Origin: Acidobacteriota bacterium
GTDB taxonomy: Bacteria; Acidobacteriota; Terriglobia; Bryobacterales; Bryobacteraceae
DNA: 48,762 nucleotides
NCBI GenBank assembly: GCA_003223115.1
Contig: QHXW01000209.1
Span: 1-48,762 of the forward strand
Reading direction: 5' to 3'
Of this stretch, positions 25,380-34,926 are shown in pieces. A program made the position numbers and the translations under genes. Position 1 is the first letter of the stretch, and each line of letters starts with the position of its first letter. The notes beneath the pieces were generated by a model. It ran no database searches and was not told where the DNA came from. It saw nothing but the letters and a program-made list of their open reading frames with translations.

Positions 25380-25638
25380 CGTTTATAGCGCAATTGTTCG
25401 AATGTGAGACGCGCCATCGCGGATTGGCAGCAGGCACCGAACAGCGCGCCTGATGGGCCACGCGGGCCGTCTCCGCTCCCTGGCCGCGGTTCGTAAAGTA
25501 GCGAGCGGAGCGGCCGGAGCCGAGAGGTGACTGGGACCGGAATTGGTTTCTTCCGAAAAAAATAGATAGTCACAGCTGCTGGATGTGTCTTTGTTTCTTG
25601 AGGTTGAGGAAGAATTGGGTTTGTTTTGCGAAATCACT
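25380..25638. other. Non-coding stretch beside the IS110 remnant
   Basis: No gene is supported. It contains G- and A-rich segments and a short repeated GCGAGCGGAGCGGCCGG motif. It probably covers the 3' end of the IS110 element and the promoter of the lipoprotein gene on the minus strand. I could not place the element's end. Confidence 0.4.
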
Positions 25639-26911
25639 TTAAGTTTCCTTTGCCCTGGCGACCGCGGAGGAGTTGCAGCGGACGGTGACGCCGAGTTTGC
25701 CTAGCCTGCGGAGACGGTGGCGGATCAGGCGTTGTTTCTGCAACGCAGGCAGCCGCGACGCGTGGCGACCCTGATAGGGTTGACCGGTGCGAAGCACCTC
25801 ATAGATCTCCCCCAGCAAGCTGGGCGCTACGGCGACGAGGGCCGGAGCTTTCTGACCAGCCGAGCGGCCGACAATCCGCCAGAACTTCTCCTTGAGATAA
25901 CTGTTCTTGATCGCGGCTGCGGCCCAGGCACACTCGGTAAGGGTGCTGCCTAACCAGGGATTGCCTCCCGGAGTGCGGCTGCGGTGATTGTTACCGGCGC
26001 TTCGGTTGTGACCTGGGCACACGCCCGCCCAGGAGCTGAAATACTTGGACGAGGGAAACTGTTTCATGTCCGCACCGGTTTGTGCCAGAATGCTGGCGGC
26101 GCCTCGTGGCTGGATTCCCGGTACAGACTGCAGCAGTTCCCAGGCTGGCTCGAGTCCCGCTTGTTGGATCTTGGCCTGCATGTCCCGATCCAGATCCAGG
26201 ATCTGTTGCTCTAAGCCATGTGGCTGAGGCTGTATCGAATCAGCCGCCGGTGATGATCCCTGAGCTGATGTTTGTTCCAGAGCCTGCTCGATTTCAGCAA
26301 CTTGACTCTGGGCCCGGGCGCTGAGCAAGCCGGGCCATCTCAGAAGGACTATGCGGGCCATTCAGTAGAGCATCCGGCATCAGCTGTCCGGACACACCCA
26401 ATACATCCGACAACAAGCTTTCCCACTTTACGTTGGCGTCCTCCAGCACCTTCTGCATGCGGTTCTTTTCCGATGTCGCGTTGCCGAGAAGCCGTTTGCG
26501 CCGCCACAGATCGCGCCATTCACGGATCGGCCGCGGAGGAATGAAACACGGCCGCATCATGGCAGGCCTCAGCAGGTGCGCTAACTAACCACCCCCCGTC
26601 CGGGTCATCCGTCTGGGGCCCTTTGCGATTCTTGACCTCGTGCGCGTGGGCCCCATAAATTGGGACACTTTCCTCCCAAATGTTGCACACCGGTTCCCAG
26701 TAGCTACCCGTGCTCTCCCTCACCGCATGCGTCACCCGCTCCTGTTTTGAGCCACTCCCGCAGTGCCTGCCACTCCACCACCGTGGTTCCGAATCGCCTC
26801 CGCTGTTCCATGGCTTCACCGCCTAGCTAGCGGCCCCGTCATCACACACACCGCCAGGAACGTCTTCCCCACCTCGATCCCGGCGCATCGCTCTACAGCT
26901 GCGCAGATCAT
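25639..26911 (-). mobile_element. Decayed IS110-family insertion sequence transposase
   Basis: Frames on the minus strand together spell a full-length IS110 DEDD transposase. The N-terminus, MICAAVERCAGIEVGKTFLAVCV, starts at the ATG at 26911. The next part, RESTGSYWEPVCNIWEE and ending GAHAHEVKNRKGPQTDDPDGGW, lies in a second frame (about 26580-26740). REWRDLWRRKRLLGNATSEKNRMQKVLEDANVKWE and the following GVSGQLMPDALL lie in a third (about 26360-26560). The C-terminal Transposase_20 part, LQSVPGIQPRGAASILAQTGADM, FSSWAGVCPGHNRSAGNNHRS and ECAWAAAAIKNSYLKEKFWR, occupies 25639-26361. At least three frameshifts and in-frame stops make it inactive. Family members recombine DNA using a catalytic serine and DEDD residues guided by a bridge RNA. 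Confidence 0.88.
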
Positions 26912-27425
26912 CTACTCTTCTCCTTTTGCGCAAGAGAACTGCGGCCATCTTCCGATATCTTCTTCCTCGGCTCGTACCGCTCCATTCCGGAATGCAATCA
27001 GGTCCGCTCGTCCAGTTTTGTTTTGTTTTTCGAGTCCAACTCCGCATCATTACCCAATTCAGCCGTGTTCTCCTGCCTCCTCTCTTGATCCCACATTTTC
27101 ATCTTCGCGGATGAGCTCCTTGCGCTCATGCCGGTTTTGTTCCACAAAATTCGTTCCGCAAAATTCATAACTTCAGTGGGTGACTCGGATTGCCAGTGGC
27201 TGGAACAGGAGCCGGGAGACTGGCATCGCGTCCTTCGGGAATTTTCATGATAGCGGGCGGGATTAGCGCAGAGAGCGTTCATGGGTATGCGGACGAGCGA
27301 TGTGGTTGACCGTGGCGGTGAAAAGAACGGGCGGGAGGAGTGAATGGGCGTGGGGCCGAAGGTCACATCGACGGGTTTACCGACTACACGCTCAGGTTGA
27401 AGTGGAGGACGGGCGGACCTTGAAT
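26912..27425. other. Non-coding stretch upstream of the IS110 remnant
   Basis: No convincing gene is visible in about 510 bases. It lies on the 5' side of the transposase, where IS110 elements carry their non-coding end and bridge RNA, so part of this stretch may be the decayed RNA region. I could not recognise the bridge RNA structure by eye. The right part, toward the ankyrin gene's 3' end, has short open frames only. Confidence 0.4.
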
Positions 27426-28046
27426 TTACGACCTAGCAAGCAGCCGCAATATTTCTTGTTGCTGCGATTTCGCCTCGGGCGAGCCGGTGCCACCTCGGCC
27501 AGTGTTCTGGATCGCAAGGAGCATTGGCGTTGAACCGCTCTTGTTCTTGAGTGCGGGATCGGCACCGCATTCGAGGAGAGTCCGCACGGCCGTAGCACAA
27601 CGCGTGCGCACGGCTCGGTGCAACGGCGATACGCCACGCTTGTCGACAGCATTAGGATCTGCCCCCGCTTTAATGATGCAGACGATAGTGGCCGCTTGCG
27701 CAGGCGGATTCCACGTGCGCGATCCCGGAAGGCCAACCGCAGCGGCATGTAGGGGCTCGTCGCCGTGTCGGTTCCTTGCGTGGACGTCCGCGCCCGCAGT
27801 TATGAGCTTTCGAACTACTTCTGGTTGGTACGCCGCTGCGGCAATGTGCAATGCGGTATCGCCTGCGAAGACATATCGCTCAATTTGATCGAGGTAGTAT
27901 GTTTTCGCCATCTGACGAGTCGCTCCCGTATGGAAACATGCGCTCGCCAATGGCGGCGACGCGGCAAGCAGCCGTGAAACGCAGGCGGCATCGCCTGCGA
28001 CGATAGCCCGCACCAATTCCCAGAGAGCCAAATCAGACTTCACCAT
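27426..28046 (-). CDS. Ankyrin repeat protein
   Basis: The 206-residue protein has about four ankyrin repeats from residue 60 to 200: GDTALHIAAAAYQPEVVRKLITAGADVHARNRHGDEPLHAAAVG, then IVCIIKAGADPNAVDKRGVSPLHRAVRTRCATAVRTLLECGADPALKNKSGSTPMLLAIQN. There is no signal peptide, so it is probably cytoplasmic and acts in protein-protein binding; the partner is unknown. The N-terminus (LWELVRAIVAGDAACVSRLLAASPPLA) is itself a degenerate repeat. It stands alone between the IS110 remnant and a divergent secreted-protein gene. Confidence 0.88.
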   Translation of the reverse strand: MVKSDLALWELVRAIVAGDAACVSRLLAASPPLASACFHTGATRQMAKTYYLDQIERYVFAGDTALHIAAAAYQPEVVRKLITAGADVHARNRHGDEPLHAAAVGLPGSRTWNPPAQAATIVCIIKAGADPNAVDKRGVSPLHRAVRTRCATAVRTLLECGADPALKNKSGSTPMLLAIQNTGRGGTGSPEAKSQQQEILRLLARS

Positions 28047-28300
28047 TTTTCAGATGGTACTCTCTTCCCATATCATTGTTCGCAAGCCCAATTCTGAAGA
28101 GTCCGCAATTGAATGCCTCTCGAGGATTTTCGAAAACCCATCAGTGGCAATGAGCCCGACGCTGCAAATCACCATACGGCATCACGTAATTAGGTCTATA
28201 ACTAAATCCGAAGAGTTATCGATCGTTATCTTATCTATCCACGGTTGTCTTGATGGGATGGACCGCGCGGGCTACGATCGAAAAGAACTTCGGTGGACTC

Positions 28301-28969
28301 ATGCGCGCCACAATCGTGATTTTGTTGCTGTTAGTTTGCGCCTCGCTATCAGCCTTGGGACAGGACACCACCGCAATTGTTCTACCCGGACCTCCACCCC
28401 AGCCGCAAGCTCCTTCGCGCGAGGCACCCGCGACTCCCGTTTTGCCTCCGCTTCGCCTCGAATGGCCGGCCTGGCTAAAGCTTCCGGGTGCACCGCTGGC
28501 CTCTCAGCGCACGAACCCGCCTGGGCGAATCGGCAGGTGGGCGGAGGAAACTTGTCCAGGCGACGTGATGGAGAAAGCTTCGCTAGGTTGTCTCAAGAGG
28601 GTCTACCAATGTTCTAACAATTTGAAAGAGGTGTACCAATATTTTGAAGGTCTTCTGTATCAACATGGTTACACGACCGAGAACCTCAATACGCAGCCCT
28701 ATGCTAATTTGCAGTTGGGGAAGTCCATCGGACATGTCTTCGCATCGCTGACCATGCGCGAGTATACGACTAAGGGAAAGTTTGAGCCCGACACCTCCAT
28801 CGAGGGTTACATTCACGGGAATTCAGTCATCCTCACGAGATTCGTAGGGGACAACCAGCGATACGTTCTAACTCTCTCGGCCGAGGGGAACCGGCTCGAT
28901 GGCTTTGGCGACGGCTGGTTTATTAACCATGCAAATCTGAACATGCGGCGCGCCGGGGCGCCGGCCTAG
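28301..28969 (+). CDS. Secreted hypothetical protein
   Basis: I start at the ATG at 28301, behind GGTGGA, because it gives a clean signal peptide: MRATIVILLLLVCASLSALGQ. The in-frame ATG at 28250 would bury it. The mature protein (about 200 residues) has a proline-rich linker (PGPPPQPQAPSREAPATPVLPP) and a C-terminal part with CPGDVMEKASLGCLKRVYQCSNN and YTTKGKFEPDTSIEGYIHGN. Three or four cysteines may form disulfides in the periplasm. I do not recognise the family. It is divergent from the ankyrin gene, with about 250 bases between them. Confidence 0.65.
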   Translation: MRATIVILLLLVCASLSALGQDTTAIVLPGPPPQPQAPSREAPATPVLPPLRLEWPAWLKLPGAPLASQRTNPPGRIGRWAEETCPGDVMEKASLGCLKRVYQCSNNLKEVYQYFEGLLYQHGYTTENLNTQPYANLQLGKSIGHVFASLTMREYTTKGKFEPDTSIEGYIHGNSVILTRFVGDNQRYVLTLSAEGNRLDGFGDGWFINHANLNMRRAGAPA

Positions 28970-29287
28970 TCCGCGCCTGTGACGCCCCCGAGGGCCGTGC
29001 ATCGGGGATCTGGGATCGGGTACACCAGCTTCTATTACGAAGCTTCCACCGACCGGAGCGTGGAAGAACCGCTGTCCTTGCCTGCCCGAGGCACAATCGT
29101 CGGCGTTTTTCCTGATGATTGCGAGTTTTCCATGAAGAGTGAGCGGGCAAGTCCTTCATATTCCGGAACGAGGACGAAGCCAAAACCAAGCCAGTCGCTC
29201 CAGGAACGTGGTCCGTATATCCGCGAGGATGTGGTGGTGTCGCCGTATTTTTAAGGTAGCTCTAGGTAGCTCTTCGAGGCAAACAGC

Positions 29288-29305
29288 CTAGCTTAGCTAA
29301 GCTAG
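29288..29305. repeat. 18-bp perfect palindrome, copy 1
   Basis: CTAGCTTAGCTAAGCTAG is a perfect palindrome. The identical 18 bases occur again at 38591-38608. Counting flanks, copy 1 read on the minus strand matches copy 2 over 22 bases, so the two sites are in opposite orientation. It could be a recombination or regulator-binding site or the end of a mobile element. No gene is directly next to it. Confidence 0.75.
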
Positions 29306-29907
29306 TTGAGATTGCAGTAAAATCGCGGCTAGAGCGCCGATTCTTTCCGGCCACACCGCGCTGAGCAATAGGAACCAAAAACAGAACCCCCAGCTCCTCC
29401 CCTCACGCTCTTCCACTGCGATCCCAATCAATCCCTTATGGAACAGCTCTCGGTCAATGGAATGGCTCTCGTTTGGGCGTACGAGCGCACTCTCGCAAGA
29501 GAAAAGTGAAGCTGGAAGCTCTCACAATGCGCTCAGTCAAATCGACAGATCGTTCCATTAAGACACGATTGCGCGCACTGGCGGCCGGGGCACGAATAAA
29601 GTTCAGCGACGCGTGATTGAGTCGCTCTCTAAATTGTGTGTGAAGAGCAGACAGGCGAAAGCCCGGATACAACACAGGGGCCGGGAAAGTCGCAGATCTT
29701 CGACGTGACGCCTGGCCCTCCGAGATCGAAAAGCCGCAGGTCTCGGCAACAACAGCTGAGCCCTGCGCTACAAAAGATGAACCGGAGTCGATCAGTTCGC
29801 GAGATGGCAGGCAGCAAGTTTGCAACACGCTCCGAATAGCGTGCGCAGAATCAACATATCCAAGGTGCCCTGCAACAGTTCCACGCGGGTCGGTAGTGCC
29901 ATATTCG

Positions 29908-29937
29908 AATGGTAGATTAGATAGATAGTCTACCATT
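29908..29937. promoter_or_regulatory. Inverted repeat, operator- or terminator-like
   Basis: AATGGTAGA (29908-29916) and TCTACCATT (29929-29937) form a perfect 9-base inverted repeat with a 12-base loop made of TAGA-like repeats, followed by TTTA. The stem is A+T-rich for a GC-rich genome. It could be a weak terminator on the plus strand or the operator of a dimeric regulator. No regulator gene is next to it. Confidence 0.4.
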
Positions 29938-30010
29938 TTAGTCATGCCATGGTCGATGCTCTACTAGCGACTAGCGGTGCAGTTAGCAGAATTGAGGCGT
30001 GCTAGCATCG

Positions 30011-30553
30011 CTAGCGGCGATACAGGTACAGCGTATGGCTGCGGCCTTCGCCATCATCGTCGATGGTGATTTCCTTCTCTGGTTTCCAGTCGCGGAATGG
30101 GAAATCATGCGAAACGACGCGCGTTCCCTTCCTGAGCTGCTTCTCGAGCAGCGGCCGGATCTTGTCATTGGAGCTGGGCAGCAGGTAGACCGTGATCATG
30201 TCGGCGGGACTGTAATCCTGTTTGAAGATATCGCCATGAATGACGCGCGCCGTTTTCTCGAGGCCGAGTTTCCGGATCTTCTCCATGCTCTGGTGGTAAA
30301 GGTCGTCGACCATCTCGATGCCGGTGGCGTCGGCGCCGAATTTCTGTGCCGCCATGATCACGATGCGCCCGTCGCCCGAGCCTAAGTCGAACATCTTTTC
30401 GCCGGGCTTGAGCCCTCCCAGTTCCAACATCTTCTGGACGATGGTCAGCGGCGTCGGATAATACGGCGCCAGTTTCTCGGCATCTCTATCCTGCGCGGCA
30501 GCCGAACCGCACAGCATGGCCGGTAAAAGAAATAACGCGCTCCCACGAAGCAT
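30011..30553 (-). CDS. Exported SAM-dependent methyltransferase
   Basis: The 180-residue protein has a signal-peptide-like N-terminus (MLRGSALFLLPAMLCGSAAAQ) and then a class I methyltransferase fold: PYYPTPLTIVQKMLELG (31-46), motif I FDLGSGDGR (55-63), GIEMVDDLYHQ (78-88) and YLLPSS (about 124-129). It resembles DOT1/ATPSc-KMT-type lysine methyltransferases, which modify proteins. A methyltransferase with an export signal is odd because the methyl donor SAM is cytoplasmic; the hydrophobic segment might be an uncleaved anchor that leaves the domain inside. It lies 16 bases from the symporter stop and is probably in its operon. Confidence 0.78.
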   Translation of the reverse strand: MLRGSALFLLPAMLCGSAAAQDRDAEKLAPYYPTPLTIVQKMLELGGLKPGEKMFDLGSGDGRIVIMAAQKFGADATGIEMVDDLYHQSMEKIRKLGLEKTARVIHGDIFKQDYSPADMITVYLLPSSNDKIRPLLEKQLRKGTRVVSHDFPFRDWKPEKEITIDDDGEGRSHTLYLYRR

Positions 30554-30569
30554 TATTTGCAGTTTAGCG

Positions 30570-32330
<1,761 letters not shown>

Positions 32331-32340
32331 CGGTGAGGTC

Positions 32341-33147
32341 CTCGGATAGAATTTTCAACGGGCCTGTGGAAAATCCTGTGGATAAGAGCCCCCAATACTA
32401 ACCAAGGGTAAGTTCTATAACGCGTTTGTAACAGATTGCACAATCCTTCAGCAGCCGTTTCCGCGAATCTTGCAAGTTTATCCCATCTCGGCGGTTAGCG
32501 CTGCGCGATGGCGATTTTTCGTGAGTTCGCGACGCAATTTTGGCCCTCCCCAGGCACACACCACAACAAGGTGTAAGAAATGACTTTTTCGACAGTCCCT
32601 AATCCGAACTTCTTTTAGCCAAAGTGCGTTAAGCGGCTCTGGTGATTTGAGTTAGCTGGTTTCCGCCTTGCAGTCTACTGGGTACGACGACATCGCGGTG
32701 GAGACTTGGAGCAGTTTGCAGCGCCCGTTGCTGAACGGGGGTCGGAGTGGCCAGCATCTTCAGGGTTTGTTCCCCTACACGGACCTAATTCTGGGTCAGC
32801 GTCGCCAAGTCTTTCAGGAGAGCGACAGACGGTCCCTAACGGAAACGTCTCTGGCGACAGAAACCGACGCCACTTGACACGTTTGTCAGACTGGGAGTGA
32901 AGTGGATTCCGGCAAGCTAAAGCCGTCTTAACAACTGGTGCTCTCTACCCGAAGCCGCATCTAGTTGAACCGCTCGTGAATGAAAGGCTTAGGACTTCAC
33001 TCGGTCAGCTATTCGAGAAGAAGTTCGGCCTAATCGCACGGTTGCCGATGTAACTTCTGGTGTGTCGCGCCGACGACGACAAGTTGTTGGCATATCGCTG
33101 CGCGGTCCCAGCCCGGATGGAAGGTCGTGCCGGCGAGCGCAAGGTGA
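32341..33147. other. Long intergenic stretch with DnaA-box-like sites
   Basis: No gene is supported in about 800 bases; the short open frames lack domains. On the left, TGTGGAAAA (32365-32373) and TGTGGATAA (32377-32385) lie four bases apart. The second is a perfect match to the reverse of the DnaA box TTATCCACA and the first is one change away. A TTATCCCA lies about 90 bases on. No dnaA, dnaN, gyrB or other origin-linked gene is in the window, so an origin is not claimed. The left part should also hold the symporter promoter. Confidence 0.5.
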
Positions 33148-34221
33148 TTACATCTTAGTGAGGGATTCCCGCGCCAGCAACATGCGCTTGCGGTTGGCAC
33201 CCCACTTGTAACCGCCGGGCTCGCCGCTCGAGCGCACGATGCGGTGGCAAGGAATGACCACTGCCGCAGGATTTCGAGCGCAGGCATTCGCTACCGCGCG
33301 TGCGGCTTTTGGTTTTCCGACAGCCCGGGCGATTTCCGCGTAGGTTCTGGTGCTTCCATAAGGAATTTTTCGCAGCTCCTGCCAGACACGCCACTCGAAA
33401 GCCGTGGCCTGGACGTCCAGCGGCAAATCGAGCTGCGCCCGCATGCCGCAGAGGTGGTCTACGAGCGCACTCACCCAGGGCTTCAGCCGGGAATCGTCGC
33501 GCTGCACCGCGGCCTCGTGATATTCATTGGCCAGAGCCTGTTCGAGCGCCTCGTCCGAGTCACCCAGGCTCACCGCGCAGATTCCACGTTCGGTTCCCGC
33601 CACCAGCAGCCGTCCCAACGGCGAATGCACCGTGGTGTAGGCGATCTTCATGCCACGGCCGCCGTGACGATAGGTGCCGGGTGTCATGCCGAGTTGATCC
33701 GGCGCGCGTTCATAGAGGCGGCTGCTTGAACCGTAACCCGCGTCGTACAACGCGCCCGTCACATCCTGACCATTTCGCAAGCCGGCTTTCAGGCGAGTGA
33801 TCCTCAGCGCATCCGCGTATTGCCGCGGTGTGATGCCCAGATGCCGCTTGAAGATGCGCTCCAGGTGGTAAGGGCTGACATGAAGTTCCGCGCTCAAGGC
33901 TTGGAGCGGGAGCGGCGAATCAGAATTTTGCTCGATCGTCCGACATGCGCGCTGAATCAGATCGATCTGGGGCGATGTTCCTCGAGGTTGCTCGGGACGG
34001 CAGCGGCGGCAGGGACGAAAGCCGGCGCGCTCGGCAGCATCAGATTGTTGAAAAAATAGAACGTTGTCCCGTCGCGGCGGGCGCGAGGGACATCCGGGCC
34101 GGCAGTAAACGCCTGTTGACCGCACGGCGTACACAAAAGCTTCATGCGTCGCGATCTCTCGCGCCAGTACCGCTTGCCAACGAACTTCGTCCTCGACCAC
34201 TTCGTGCGTTGCGCTCATCAT
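33148..34221 (-). CDS. ada: Ada: bifunctional DNA repair methyltransferase and transcription activator
   Basis: The 357-residue protein repairs alkylated DNA and activates repair genes. The N-terminal zinc domain has C40 in TGVYCRPGCPSRPP, with C44 and the CRRC pair at C71/C74 as the other zinc ligands; C40 accepts methyl from phosphotriesters. An AraC-type helix-turn-helix region follows (about 90-190, with HVSPYHLERIFKRHLGITPRQY). The C-terminal methyltransferase domain (about 195-350) has the active-site C325 in IPCHRIV, which takes methyl from O6-methylguanine. All parts are present. It stands alone and probably autoregulates. Confidence 0.94.
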   Translation of the reverse strand: MMSATHEVVEDEVRWQAVLAREIATHEAFVYAVRSTGVYCRPGCPSRPPRRDNVLFFQQSDAAERAGFRPCRRCRPEQPRGTSPQIDLIQRACRTIEQNSDSPLPLQALSAELHVSPYHLERIFKRHLGITPRQYADALRITRLKAGLRNGQDVTGALYDAGYGSSSRLYERAPDQLGMTPGTYRHGGRGMKIAYTTVHSPLGRLLVAGTERGICAVSLGDSDEALEQALANEYHEAAVQRDDSRLKPWVSALVDHLCGMRAQLDLPLDVQATAFEWRVWQELRKIPYGSTRTYAEIARAVGKPKAARAVANACARNPAAVVIPCHRIVRSSGEPGGYKWGANRKRMLLARESLTKM

Positions 34222-34307
34222 GTACTCAGGATACGGCGGACCGAATTCCGTTACTATCCGAATCTTGCGGTCAAATTAATAAACGACAACTCCAGCGATT
34301 CTGGCGC

Positions 34308-34922
34308 TCACACCCACACGTTTTCCAGTTTCACGCCGCGCCGGCACAGGTCACAATGCTGAGCGTCGGTATAATAGCTGGCTTCAAGCTTAGCCAGATA
34401 GTAAAGCGGCAGAGAGCCGAAGCTCCTGGTGTTGGGCGTGGGCTGGTAAATGATTACAGCCAGACCCAGCACCAGTGCGCCGCGCGATTCCAGCAGAACT
34501 TTCATCTCGCTCAGCTTGCTGCCGGAACGCAGGATATCGTCAACCAGCACCACTGGTTCGCCGGGATGCTGTTCCAGAAACTGCCGGAAGCGCATTGGCT
34601 GGTCTTCGTCATCTCTTTCCGCCCAGTACACCTGCTTGGCGCGCAGCGCCTCGCAAACGCCGTACGCCACAGGCAACCCGCCCGTAGCGGGCGCTACGAT
34701 TGAAAGCTCCGGAATGATGGCGCGGATCTCAGGGTTGGTGCGCAACAGGCGGCTGAGGCCCACGCTGAGAGTTTTGGCGTGCTGGTAGTAGCGCATCGCC
34801 AGCGGCACCTGCAGGTACTCATTTGAATGCAGACCATTGGGATATTCGAAATGGCCGTCGCGCAGCGCTCCGGTGTCACGGAGCACGCGTACCACTTCAT
34901 CGCCGGTGGGCAACAGATGCAC
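34308..34922 (-). CDS. Orotate phosphoribosyltransferase-like protein
   Basis: The 204-residue protein is a type I phosphoribosyltransferase. The PRPP-binding loop is VVLVDDILRSGSKL (about 122-135). The N-terminal LRDTGALRDGHFEYPNGLHSNEYLQVPLAM resembles the orotate PRTase hood. It therefore probably makes a nucleotide from a base and PRPP, though the true base may differ. The C-terminus has an unusual CDLCRRG pair of cysteines (about 191-194) not usual in PyrE. The start is GTG at 34922, four bases after the WbaP-like stop, so it is co-translated with that gene, an uncommon partnership. Confidence 0.78.
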   Translation of the reverse strand: MHLLPTGDEVVRVLRDTGALRDGHFEYPNGLHSNEYLQVPLAMRYYQHAKTLSVGLSRLLRTNPEIRAIIPELSIVAPATGGLPVAYGVCEALRAKQVYWAERDDEDQPMRFRQFLEQHPGEPVVLVDDILRSGSKLSEMKVLLESRGALVLGLAVIIYQPTPNTRSFGSLPLYYLAKLEASYYTDAQHCDLCRRGVKLENVWV

Positions 34923-34926
34923 GGTT

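Larger units (their letters stand above)
28970..30010. other. Long stretch without a convincing gene
   Basis: About 1 kb has no supported gene. A 91-residue plus-strand frame (28979-29254) and a 163-residue minus-strand frame (29454-29945) are open, but neither has a recognisable domain, and their composition looks random for a high-GC genome. The stretch is unusually rich in CTAG, which is rare in most bacterial DNA. It contains the tandem GGTAGCTCT pair (29255-29272), the 18-base palindrome at 29288 and the hairpin at 29908, described separately. It may be remains of a mobile element. Confidence 0.45.

Noticed and set aside
28979-29254. A 91-residue plus-strand frame after the secreted protein gene
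   Set aside because: The translation has no recognisable domain, and there is no clear ribosome binding site; listed only as part of the gene-free stretch.
29454-29945. A 163-residue minus-strand frame
   Set aside because: No family, signal or ribosome binding site, and the inverted repeat at 29908 lies within it.
32341-33147. Replication origin
   Set aside because: Only one perfect DnaA box plus one near match, no AT-rich unwinding region that stands out, and no origin-linked genes in the window.
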